This document shows positions 22,839-34,000 of a stretch of DNA of 64,000 nucleotides, piece after piece; positions within the stretch are counted from its first letter, which is position 1, and every line of letters begins with the position of its first letter. The stretch covers positions 1,488,001-1,552,000 of the forward strand of contig JAACJP010000003.1 in NCBI GenBank assembly GCA_013368375.1. The letters run 5' to 3'. The notes under the pieces were generated by a model, which was not told where the DNA came from, made no database searches, and saw only the letters and a list, made by a program, of their open reading frames with translations. This DNA comes from Tricholomella constricta. Lineage: Eukaryota; Basidiomycota; Agaricomycetes; Agaricales; Lyophyllaceae. Position numbers and translations under genes: made by a program.

Positions 22839-25693
22839 ATGTCGTGGTCGCCTGCACGAACACTAGCACAGAGTAACTTTTCTCCATCTCGTTCTCTGTC
22901 CGCAGATACTGACTCTCTGCAGCTGAGGCCATTCTTTGCGCCCCCGGCCACATCCATGAAGTCGAAACCATTCTTCTCGACGGTCGACCGCAACGTGTCT
23001 ATAAGCACCTCTGGCCGTCAGTGAGGGCGTTCTGGATGTCATCTGTCGAAAAGTTCGCCAAAAAGACATATATCGTCTTCGAGGGTCAGCGTTTCACCTA
23101 CAACGAGATCCACCAACGTGCTATCAAGGTGGCCGCTGTCTTCCGCCACGTATACGGCATAAATAAAGGTAGCTCTCATGCAATGCGGCTTTCGCGCTTC
23201 GCTCCGGTAAATTCACCTTGTTATCCAATCCACAGGGGACAGAGTCGGGATTTGTTCTCGCAACTGTCCAGACTACCTTGTCTCCTTCTGGGCTTCTCGT
23301 ATGTATCATACGATAATTTCACTGTAACTCGACAGCTCATTGGACTTATTCAAGATCTACTTGGCGCCGTGCCGGTTTTAACCAATGCGTCAGTCTCAGT
23401 TGGCAATCTTCTGCTTCCCGTCCTCATCTATTTTGCGCCAGCTGGCTTCCTCTGGAGCCCCTGCGTTACTGCCTACGGCACACAGACTGTAAATTAATCA
23501 TTGTCGATCCTGAGAGGGCCGACAGACTCGTTCCAGTTGCTCTCGATATCCTCAGAGACACGATTGCCATTGCGTTCTTGGTATTCGACAATCACGAAGG
23601 CAGCCGCCGATGGCATGGAATGAACTCTTTCCCTGCGATCGTCGAGCAGTATCGCGGTGGCGTCACAGATATTTTGACAACAGATCTTCAAATTCTACCT
23701 GAAGATAATGCCGTTATTATGTTTACATCAGGCGCGTTTATTTCTCGCCTGCATTTTTCACAACCGCGCTGACTTTCCTATGGATAACAGGGACCACTGG
23801 CTTGCCTAAAGGCGTGTTGAGCACTCAGCGGCAATTCCTGACAAATGCATTGAATGTAAGATAGTCATTATGCGCCCCCAGAACTTATCTGACGATGTTT
23901 TAAAGGTTATGGTGGGCGGCCTCAGGGCGAGCTTACGCAGAGGCGAAGAATATCCTGACTCCAAGGACGAGATCCCTCAGAAAGCAATCCTGATCGCAGT
24001 ACCTTTGTTCCATGTTACGGGAACAACGAGTTTCGCGGTATATTCTTCGCTTCCAATGATCTGTCGCTTGCTTGACAGCCCATTAGATGATGGCGACTGC
24101 AACGGGCATGAAGATCGTCTTGACGCCGAAGTGGGTTGTAGAAGACGGTTCGTCCTTCTCTCCATGATCTCGCGCTCTTCGCATTGATTAATAATTGCCA
24201 CGCCACCATTAGCCGTGAGGTAATTACTGCCTGTCGCTGCCAATGCGTGTAACGTTTAAAATTATATCTAGGCTGATCGAACAGGAGAACGTCCGCGTGG
24301 CAGGCGGGTGAGTCCACGCCAAAATCTTAAACAACCTTTCCACATCCTCATCCGCCCCTTCTCTTGTAGAGTTCCTGCCATGGTTGCAGATCTTACGGAG
24401 AGTTCGTTGGCCGGGCACTCACTGGACGGCCTTCTCTTCGGCGGTTCGCCTGCGCCTGATACCCTCGTTCCAAGGGCCCGAAAAGCGTTTCCATCAGCTG
24501 TCATGTAGGAAATGCTTTATCTCTACGTATCCTGTCACGATACTGACCACGATGACAACAGGATACAAGCCTATGGCTTGACGGAGACGAACTCTATAGC
24601 AGTTTCCGTAAGGCATCATATCAACTCCACCACACATCAAGGCCCGCTTATTCTTTACTGCCATTCATAGTTTGCCGGCGAAGACTACACAGCAAGGCCT
24701 ACAAGCACGTCAGTTAACCTGTCTGTTCCGTGCACCCTCTTCAAGTACTCAGCCTGTGTCGCTTAGTGGCCGAGCTTCTCCGGTGAACGAAATCAAGATT
24801 GTGCACGAAGGTACAGACGTGCCTCCCGGGCATGTCGGCGAAGTCTGGCTGTACGTGGCTCTTATTTCGCCTTTACATGAAAGAGCTGAGCGCGTATTCA
24901 GGCGCGGCGCAAACGTCATGAAGTGTTATTGGCGTGAGCCAGGTAAATTAAATTTTATTCAACTCGGTCCCACTTTTAAAATGGGAGCGATGCAGCGGCC
25001 ACAGCCAAAGCGATCACAAATGACGGTTGGCTGAAAACTGGCGACCTTGGGTTTCTCGACGAGGAAGGATTTCTATACATTAAAGACAGACGTAAGTGTC
25101 CCCTCTTATTCAAGGCGCTCTGTCGGATCCCGACCATATCTTTTTCTATAGTCAAAGACATCATTATCCGTGGCGGAGAAAACATTGTGAGTGTCCACGT
25201 ATTGATATGTGTCCTTGTGCTGACCGATGCTTTTTTAGGACTCGGTATCAGTTGAGAATGCCTTGTACCGAGATCCTCGGATACTGGAAGCCGCGGCGGT
25301 GGGCGTCCCGGACGAACGCCTTGGGGAGCTGGTAGCAGCCGTGGTATCCGTGAAATCTTCGTTCCAGGGGAACGTGACAGAAGCCGCTCTGATAGCACTG
25401 GCACGAAAACAGTACGTACGAGTTCTTCGAACGACCACATGGATCGACGCTGACGTATGACACTGCAGCCTTCCCAGGTTCGCTGTTCCCGTGATGATCG
25501 TTGTTCTTGATAAGCCCCTTGGTGCGCTTTTTCTCGAATGTGCTCTAAAATGGCTTGCATTGACCTTTTGTCGTCAAAAGAACACACGCCCTCGGGAAAG
25601 ATCGTGAAGGGAGAACTTCGCCTGCTTGCTCGGCGCCATTGGGAAACGCGGTGTCGCAATGGAACCGCTCGGGAACCTCGAGCCAATCTATAA
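22839..25693 (+). CDS. AMP-forming acyl-CoA synthetase (adenylate-forming enzyme)
   Basis: Class I adenylate-forming enzyme activating a carboxylic acid to its CoA thioester. Exon 1 ([11 protein letters not shown]) joins by a 52-bp intron (GTAACT..CTGCAG) to [37 protein letters not shown]. Then come [51 protein letters not shown] and [29 protein letters not shown]. The ATP signature [14 protein letters not shown] is assembled across a GC-AG intron. [71 protein letters not shown] and [36 protein letters not shown] follow, then the short C-terminal lid ending EPRANL. About a dozen introns. Whether the substrate is a fatty acid or a coumarate-like acid cannot be decided. Confidence 0.86.
23732..23790 (+). 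other. GC-AG intron inside the ATP-binding signature
   Basis: The frame ACA TCA G ends at 23731 and resumes with GG ACC ACT GGC at 23791, giving [10 protein letters not shown]. The intervening 59 bp starts GCGCGT and ends AACAG, with a CTGAC branch-like site. No GT donor nearby keeps the frame. Confidence 0.7.
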
Positions 25694-26091
25694 CGCGAGT
25701 TGAAGACTCAAGAGCTGCTAATTAAGGCGGTCACCGATGCAGTATTATGATTTCCGAGTCCACCATATTAGGATTCACACACGACGACATGCACTTCCAT
25801 GATTTTTATAAATTCAATTTCATTTACCTGTATACCACCACACATCCGTAGACGATAATTTACCTGATCTCTCTCGATATCCACTTGCGCTTTCCTGTAT
25901 CGAACGTATTACTACTGTCGAGCAGCACAGCCGCTGTGCATCATTATTTTGCTTAATTTCACATCATTACGTAACTGATATGTACCATGATAAATGTGCG
26001 TCGAATCTTGCACGCAACTTAAAAAAGTTTTTATTTTCAGGCAAATGCTGGACGCTGGTTGTGCTCGCGGTAGAACATATGTACCCGTACC
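25694..26091. other. Intergenic region, acyl-CoA synthetase to RRN5-like gene
   Basis: About 400 bp, AT-rich, without recognisable ORF. It contains the 3' end of the synthetase and the promoter of the SANT-protein gene. Confidence 0.4.
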
Positions 26092-28374
26092 ATGAGCGAC
26101 GAAGACTCTCCTTCAGAGCCTGAAAGCACCATATATCCCCCATATGCCTTTCGATTTCGCCAGCACCTTGCTGATGTTCAAGCACACTTGGCTGGTTTGG
26201 ACGGAGAAGACTTGCTGCCCTCATACATACCACCCACAGGATACTGGACTTCTTCGGAGAAAAACGTTTTCTTTCACTCGTTGGGCGTATATTCACGGTT
26301 CAGGCCTGATCTGGTTGCTGCCTGCATTGGCACCAAAACTGTCTTAGATGTCTGTGCCTACATCAACGCTCTGGACAATGCTCTATACCAGGACAGACAT
26401 CTCCTTCGCCCGAGGTCTGATCTAATGGGTGCTATGGAGGTATCTACTGCGTGGGTGCGGCGGGAGGAACGGATGGCCGAGGAGCTTAGCTTTCTCGAAC
26501 CAGAATGGGAGGAGAGGATTATGTTGCTTCAGCGCGAGGAAGAAATATCAGCCAGGAATACTCTCACATCATCCGCGGCCCCAGAAGAAGAGCTAGCTTT
26601 TGATGACGAGACATGGGCGCATGACAGGCGGAGGCACTGGAGGCAAGAAGATGCGTTAAGTCAGCTGGATTGTCATCACCTGAGGGTCATGGAGGGAATG
26701 CTGAAGGAAGAAGAGTCTGGCAAGCTGGATGGTGAAGATACCCTACCCGAGGATCAGCAGCTAGCGGGGCCTGTACCTTTGCCTTCCCAGCCCCTGGACA
26801 TACAATCTTCGGACCGAACTCCTCATTCCTCTTTCGTCGATGTCGGGATGATCGATCCTATTCTACTTCGTTTGCCTGGCCTTCCAGTACCTGAACAGCC
26901 TTCGCAGAATGACCTCTCTCATCAACAGCGCGTTGAACCTTTACCGCACGTCGAAAAGCCTCACGACCCGTGCTCTCCATGTAACACCGCCTCTTCGCCG
27001 CCATCATCGCCTGGCCCTGTCCTCCCTCAACCTTCACCCCATGCCCGATCCCCGAGCCCTGAAGGCGACAAGGAAACTGCGATCGATCCTTCAGATCTCA
27101 GCCCTGCGTCTCGCCGACGTTTCCAAAAGCGACTTTACATGCGGCGCAAACGCGCTGCACAAAGGGGCGAGGAGGCAAGTGCTGTTGTCGCCAAACTTCG
27201 TCCCGGAAGGAAAGTCAAAGACCGGAAGACGCGGAAGCCTCGAGGAAAGGCCCATACCACTGAACCCGAGCCCTCGCAGCTAGATGACGCCGAGGGAGCG
27301 GATGCTCTGATGGATGTCGATCAGAATATTTTGGCACCATCCAGCTCAGCCCCGGCCAAGGATGTGCTGCAGGATGAAGCGAACGATGACGACTACGGGG
27401 ATGGATATGCTAGCGACGCCCCACGACCCCGTCGCCGCAACAATAGCGGCATGACAAAACCCTACAAAATCAAGAAAGAGTTCGCGTTCAACGGAATAGA
27501 TGCCGATACCCTAATCGACAAGAATTTGGGATTTTTCCACCTATCGACCCTTAGCCGACTAATGACGTGAGTCCTTCGGCATCCTCTATGTTTGACGTTA
27601 ACACGCACTTTAGGTTGTACAAGTCGGGCTACGACATCAAAAGCTCAGACGCTGTCATGGCGATATCTGCAGATACCATTCGACTGCTGACGGCTATCCT
27701 CGTGGAATTCACAACTGAAGTCGTGCAGCGCACGTGCGTATCGCGAGAGCAAGAAAACTACATGAAAGGCGGTATCAAAGTCTATCGCCATCTACGTAAC
27801 GAGGTATGCCAACGTCCGATGTTGAATTAATCTCCATCTGACAATTATTGGAGATTTCGGTTCGAAATGTAAACCATGTACTCGAGATAATGGGAATGAG
27901 GGGTTTGACGAAGAAACAATATTTTGCACAACTGCTGGGCGAGGACATGCCCGAGACGCCAGAGGTGGACGAAGACGGAGAACTGCCGACTGGTGATGGG
28001 AATGCGCCAGAGAACGAGGATGAAGTGGACGATGGCGGTGATGGTGAAGACAACACTGAAGAAGAAGACGAGGATGACGATGGCGGTGGTATTTACCCTC
28101 CAGAAGAACCACGCTTTCCTGACCTCCTTCCCCTTCACCGCGAATGCCATCCACCTCTCGTTCACCTCCCAAACTCCTTAGTCCCCCATGCTCTAGCAGG
28201 TCCTGGGGCTACAGCCATTACGGATGAACTTCTGATGCCAGTCGATACAGACGAAGATGAGTTACTTGGAGAGTTAGAGGAAGAAATGGAATTGGATGAG
28301 ACGGACCAAACCGTGGCACGCACATACGAAGAGAACCTCTGGAAGCAATATGGGAAGGAAACTGGGAATGGGTG
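26092..28374 (+). CDS. RRN5-like SANT protein, probable RNA polymerase I upstream activating factor subunit
   Basis: A SANT/Myb-like domain near residues 40-95 contains GYWTSSEKNVFFHSLGVYSRFRPDLVAACIG and TKTVLDVCAYINALDNAL. This arrangement (WTS.EK..FF..L...SR.RPDL....IGTKT..DVC.Y) resembles Rrn5 of the yeast rDNA upstream activating factor. A basic region (RRRFQKRLYMRRKRAAQRG, later GRKVKDRKTRKPRGK) follows. After two introns comes a helical part (SADTIRLLTAILVEFTTEVVQRTCVSREQENYMKGGIKVYRHL) that could be histone-fold-like, then strongly acidic stretches. It ends ENLWKQYGKETGNG. The Rrn5 assignment rests on the SANT region and overall layout; a different SANT-domain chromatin protein remains possible. 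Confidence 0.68.
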
Positions 28375-28506
28375 AACAAGGAGATCGCTGTCCGGGATTG
28401 TAATATACAGCCTCATAATGTGCATACGATATTATCCAACTATATACATCTACAGTACATACATATATAATCGTTAGTTTTCTTGTTTCCTACTATGCCA
28501 GTGATG

Positions 28507-29943
28507 CTACAGTCTTGAGTCGTTTTCTTCCCGGACGCGTGCGATGGCTTTCCCCCAGGTTTCGCGTCTCTCGAGAGCAGCGAGGCCGTCAGAGAGCTTC
28601 TCCAGGGAGTAAATTTCGCTGTACGTGACAGGACGAGCCTTGCCCGACGAGAACAGGCTGTGAAGGACGTTAAAAGAGGCCATCTGTCGAAGGGAATAAC
28701 ACATACTCAAGTAATGCTTTCCAGACAACGGGAACCCGTTCTTGTTCAAATTCTGTTTTAAGAGTGCATATCAGTATGCAAGGTATATATTTGGAAGCAA
28801 GGGGAAAATACGGACTGGAATATGCTCCCCAGTGCAAGCCGACCAGCGAAACATTCTTCAGGAGCACGAGGTTCATTGGGACCTATATCTTGATTCAGTC
28901 TTACTATCAAAGAATTGCAAGGGGGAGTTCCAACCTTCTCGATGGTTCCTGCAGCAAAACCAATGATCAAAGCCCGGCCCTTCCAAGCGATACATTTCAG
29001 AGAATCTGGAGGTGCAGGTAAGGCCTTGTAGCCACATGACAGAATTGAGCAGTTGATGTACCGTTGATAAGACCGACGGGGTCATAAATAACATCTACAC
29101 CCTTGCCGTTGGTCAATTTCAGTACTTCCTTTTGCCATCCCGGATTCGAGTAGTTGACGCCATAGTCCGCACCACCGTATCGCTTGGCGATGTCGAGTTT
29201 TGCCTCCGAGCCCGCGGCAGCTATTACTTTGGCGCCCAGAACTGAAAATGGATATGTAAGCAGGCGTAGAGATACGCTGCAGAGCTAACAGTACCTTTGG
29301 CAAGTTGGACGGCTGCAATACCAACACCGCCAGCAGCGGCCGTCACCAGGACCCATTCACCTTCATAACGCGTTGTCAGATGGTCGGGCATTAAATAATA
29401 GCAAAAATGTACTCACCCGGCTTCAACTCTGCGCGTCCAACGAGGGCCTCGTAGCTGGTAGGCCAGGTAACAAATAGACCTACGCCAGGCGTTCATAAAT
29501 ATCTAGCGGACCAGAAAATGACTATACCTGCGCCCTGGTCATACGTGATGGCATCTGGGAGCGGCAGCACTCGCTCGAGATCTGCAGCGACCTTATCCGC
29601 ATAACTTCCCTGACCCGCACCAAAGACTCTGTCACCGGGTTTATACGGGCAGCCTTCGGGGATAGGAGAGTCTTTGGATATCCTGCCGGCGAATTCTGTG
29701 CCCAGCACGAATGGGAGAGGAGGCTTGTTCTGATATTTGCCCTGGCTTTGCAAAATCTGGAAATGGGTGGTTCCTTGAGTAAGAGAATGGATGACCAAAG
29801 GAGATACGGACATCGAAGAAGTTGAGGCCTGCACTGTAAACATCGACCAGGACTTGACCAGGTCCTGCCTTGGGCTCTGGCACGTTCGATGAGAGAGAGA
29901 TCTCCGAATGGTGCTTGAGCTCTGAAACGACAAATCCACGCAT
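28507..29943 (-). CDS. Quinone-oxidoreductase-like MDR dehydrogenase
   Basis: NADPH-dependent medium-chain dehydrogenase/reductase of the quinone oxidoreductase (zeta-crystallin) type. Starts MRGFVVSELKHHSEISL; then GPGQVLVDVYSAGLNFFD, and after an intron ILQSQGKYQNKPPLPFVLGTEFAGRI, KPGDRVFGAGQGSYADKV. The Rossmann glycine motif AAAGGVGIAAVQLAK follows, then GAKVIAAAGSEAKLDIAKRYGGADYGVNY, GKGVDVIYDPVG, WKGRALIIGFAAGTIEK, IPMNLVLLKNVSLVGLHWGAYS. No zinc-binding cysteine cluster of alcohol dehydrogenases is visible, fitting the QOR branch. A short upstream open frame (14 codons, MGWLNSTCILTSTP) lies in its leader, and a hAT-type MITE begins about 118 bp upstream of the start codon. Convergent with the RRN5-like gene (130 bp apart). 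Confidence 0.88.
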
Positions 29944-30061
29944 GATTAATTTAGGGCGTCGAGGTTAGTATGCAGGTAGAATTAAGCCATCCCATGGTGC
30001 TCAAGGTATAAATGCGTTTGATCGGCTTTCCACAATACCGGTTTCCCGGCGTTGCTTGGAA

Positions 30062-30189
30062 CAGGGGGGTACCAGCGGTGAAAGCCGTGAAACCAACTCC
30101 CGCGAAATTTCTTGATCGGTAGGTTCGGGGTCTTCGCCTGAAAAGGAAGTGTCTGGAGTCCGTGGTCCGCTTTAGGTAGCGCGCGCGAT
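30062..30189 (+). repeat. Left terminal inverted repeat of the MITE
   Basis: 128-bp arm ending inward in GCGCGCGAT; pairs with 30659-30783, with a few substitutions and a 2-3 bp length difference. Confidence 0.9.
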
Positions 30190-30658
30190 GTAAATCAATG
30201 GCAATGAATAACACTCGACGTTCAACAGCTCGTCCTCCTCTTGTTGTGTTCTCTCCACAATGTCCCCAGACACTCTAATGTCCTTCATGATCCACCTGAT
30301 TGATGCACTTCTTCAATGTGGTTTGAGAAATCTATGCAAAGTCTACAGAATCATTGTGCAATCCCAAATTCTGATGTCCTTCAGGAGAAAGTGGCGAGGT
30401 CACAGGCCAGAGAGAGGCAACGAGCTGCAGGTGGCAATACATATCAGTAGAGTAGAAGAGGAATGGGAGTGGCAGCCACAGCGACTGAAACTTATCGCGA
30501 GAAATACGAGATCCCCAACAGTGATGGATTGGAAGACATGTGGAAGGAAGAATATTTGGACCAAGTGTCTCACACACCTCTACCGCATCCCGCCAGTCAT
30601 CGCCTTCAAAGGCAATGTGTTGTAGTGGAAATACTTAGTGGTAGAAGTAATCTAGTCT

Positions 30659-30783
30659 ATCGCGCGCGCTACTTAAAGCGGACACAGACTCCAGACACTT
30701 CCTTTTCGGGCGAGGACCCCGAACCTACCGATCAAGAAATTTCGCGAGTTGGTTTCACGGCTTTCACCGCTGGTACGCCCCTG
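30659..30783 (-). repeat. Right terminal inverted repeat of the MITE
   Basis: 125-bp arm beginning ATCGCGCGCGCTAC and ending GCCCCTG at the outer boundary, followed by the GCTTGGAA duplication. Confidence 0.9.
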
Positions 30784-31007
30784 GCTTGGAATTAAACACA
30801 AAGGCAAATACCGCGTATTCCTTCCCGGTGGACAAGTTCAGAAGAAGGAACAGTAGCGACAGAAAGAATGGTTTAATATCAATGCTTGTTGTATATACAA
30901 TGAGATGCTGATTCTACACGATTCACGGTCTGCTTTTGAGTATGGTATCAGTAATACAGCTGCCTGCTCTTCTCCTCAATCTACCTGTTCGGATAATTCC
31001 AGTTCAT

Positions 31008-34000
31008 CTAGCTGAACGCAAAGCCTTCGCCACCCTCGTTGATCGCCAGTAACAGCTGTTGTCGGAGCATTTCATACGACGTATATCGGGGAAGATCAAT
31101 CTGGTTGAAGCCTATGAAAGGAGTGGGATCAGCGACCGTGCCCAGCACAAGGAAAAGCTTGATCATACATGTATGAGCTTGTGGTAGTCGATCTGACGCT
31201 CCATATGCCTTGTGGATGGAAAATCTTTGGACGCCTTGCACGCCTTGCAGATCGACGAATCCGCTGAGCGGCACACGGGATGTGCCGGTCGCGAAACTGA
31301 GGACCTTGGCGCGCTCGTCCCGGTTGAAGGACTTGAGTGCTCGCCACCACCAGACGATGTTCGGATCGGAGCTGCTATATCCGTTGTACTCTGTGGCAGC
31401 CCGCCATTCGTCCACATCAATATCGGGTGTACCGGAAATGAGGAGCTCAAGTTCTTGCTCGTTAAACTGGGTGAAGGAGATGGATTAGTTCGCAGAAGCG
31501 ACGGAAGCTTAGATATACGAACGATTTGAATAAGATCCTTGGGAATGATCTCATAGAATCCACTTGATAGGCTCTCAATTTGCTGATGGATAGAAGAATA
31601 GAGCCGGTACTGGGCAGAGAGCTGCACAAACTCTCGCCGATTCTCCTGCGTCACAGATATATGTTCGCCGCCTTCTTTCAGGGGTACAATGCGATTGACA
31701 CCAAACTAGTCAAATGCGTCAGTCAGCCAGGAAACCATTCTCGAAATCAGGACACGTACCTCGTCCGCCTCGACGCTGAAATTCAAATCCAGAGGAGTTG
31801 GATCGTTCTCAAGAATCCAGCACAATGAGTTGTAGTACTCGGGATCCACCCACTCGACATCTTTGTAGTCCACCGGCTTGCCCAGGAGCTGCCTGTACAA
31901 GCTGCGCGCAAAATAGGCATCGAGGAGCCGCCCATCGTAGATGGCCTTGCCAATGACACGACCCACAAATTTGAAGAACGACAGATGCTCGGGGTTGACC
32001 CACGAGTTCTTGTTGGGCTGATAGGTAAGCTTGTCGGCAGCGCATGGCTGGAACAGAGCATTGTTCGGGTCGAACATCTGCCGAGCGAGGATCTGGAACC
32101 ACTCCCGTGTCACACCACCCGCGTCCACACCTTCTTCATCGTAGAACCGCACGCTGAGTTTGCCATACTTGATCTGCTCGCCGGTCTTGCGCTGCAGATA
32201 CTGGAAGCTGTCCTCGAATACCCGGGCTCTGCGAACATTGAGCTGCAATGTGCCATGATGTTCTCGGGAATGGGGGCGTCGGTGAAGCTGCTGGTTGAAG
32301 TAATTCCGTTTGTTGTCGAAGTCGAGGACTCGGGGATTGTGGACGAGTAGAGAGAATGAACCACTCATTAAGGAAGGATTGTTGCGGACCATGAGGTTGA
32401 GAACTTTCCTGTGGTTGTCGGTGAACGTGACGAAAAGGTCCTCCATGGACTCCCCGGATGTCGTGGGCGACCTCGGTGAAGAAGATGCACGCAATGCCCG
32501 AGCAACGCTGGCAGCTGATCCCTTGGAGCCGACATATTTGCAGACGACCATCAAGGCTTCAATGAGAGGCAAAAGAACCGTGGCGATATGTTCCGTCTCC
32601 GGCTTCTCCTCAATGACAGACAAGCAATTTCCAAGCCGTTGCCAAAGACCTGCGAACTGGAACGATTCATAGATGTTTTGCACTTTCTCGACATCTTCGT
32701 TGTTGACTGCCTCTACAGGCACCGATGATTTGGGAGTGTACATGTAGTCGATGGTCTTCAGAACGCGAAGGAGCTTTGCTTGCACTGAAGATGCAGGAGA
32801 GAATTTGGCGGCGACGGAAGAAACGAGGAGGTCGCCTTGAGATCCTTCCAATGCAAGAGCAAGCTCGTCCAAGTCCGACGATAGGCCCTGCCCAGCTTCT
32901 TGTGCCTTCGCCTTCAGTTCCTGTGCAATGACGTCTCGGGCCTCGGGGATATAGGAAAGATGTTGGATGAGAGCCAAACTTTGCTGGAATGTCCGCCCTG
33001 AACATTCGCCAACTGTGAGGATGTTGACGATGAAGCGTAAGACAACATGGGGAATTTGAGGAGGATTGGCCAAAAGAATTTTCTCCTCTACTGCCTCGAT
33101 GGATAGGTCACGGTCTTTGGATGGAGGGGCTTGAATGGTCGATTCTGCAGGAGCATCCCCTTCATAATGACTGTCAGCGCGAGCTTGACACAAGGAAATA
33201 AAACACACCACCTGTTGATCCAGCAGCTGCTGACTGTCCTTGAGGTGTCTGCTCTGGTGGAGGGGCCGAAGTTCCCTCATCTTCTGTTACCTGCATCGGC
33301 ACTGGATCTGATTCTGGAGGAGCGGTAGTGGCACTAGGCGCCGACGCCTTGGATTCCGTTGGTTTCTTGTCCTTCAAACTGGCAAGGGGTCGCGTTACTG
33401 TGGCGAGAAGCCCTACGACAGACTCCATGATAGCAGGCGTCTTGAGAAGCGATTGCCGGTCTAGCAGGCCAAGCAAGAGGACAATGGGATAGTGTGTTTG
33501 GGGCATCTGTTTCTCTTTACCTTTGCCCTTCTTAGACGTCGACCGACGGAGGCCGGCTGGGAGTTCGTGTTCGGTTAAGAAGAAGAGGGAAGACAATTCG
33601 TTCGAGCTGACGATGTAAGTCAAGGCTTCGAGACACCGCTGGACGATCAGATCTGGGACAACTTCATTCTGCGAATTGTTGATGGCTAGTCCCGTCAAGT
33701 ATTCCGATCCCGCTTTCTGTTTGCCTAAGGTTTTGGCCGTTGGGGGCTTAGTATTCCGGAAAGACATCTGTGCAAAGCTCTTGTCGACAGCAGCGAGGTC
33801 TCCAGTTCCATCTTGCAAGATGCTGAGCAAGAGGTTGAACAACTCAGTGCGTGTTTTGGCGTTTTCACAGAGGTTGACAAGAACTTTAAACAGTAAGGTC
33901 TTCTTCAAGACGTGAGGGAAGAACAAAAGTCGCACAAGCACGGCAACTCCAACTTTGTCAAGGAGCTGTATGGCATCGTGCTGCGGTGCAAGCTTTCGGG

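Larger units (their letters stand above)
30062..30783. mobile_element. hAT-type MITE with long inverted repeats and 8-bp target duplication
   Basis: 722 bp with near-perfect terminal inverted repeats of about 125 bp. The left end reads CAGGGGGGTACCAGCGGTG inward, the right end CAGGGGCGTACCAGCGGTG on the other strand. CAGGG termini are typical of hAT transposons. A perfect 8-bp duplication GCTTGGAA flanks it (30054-30061 and 30784-30791), the length made by hAT transposases. The 470-bp interior has only short open frames and no transposase motif, so it is non-autonomous. Inverted-repeat arms are about 94% identical by eye. It sits between the 3' end of TOM1 and the promoter of the MDR gene. 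Confidence 0.92.
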
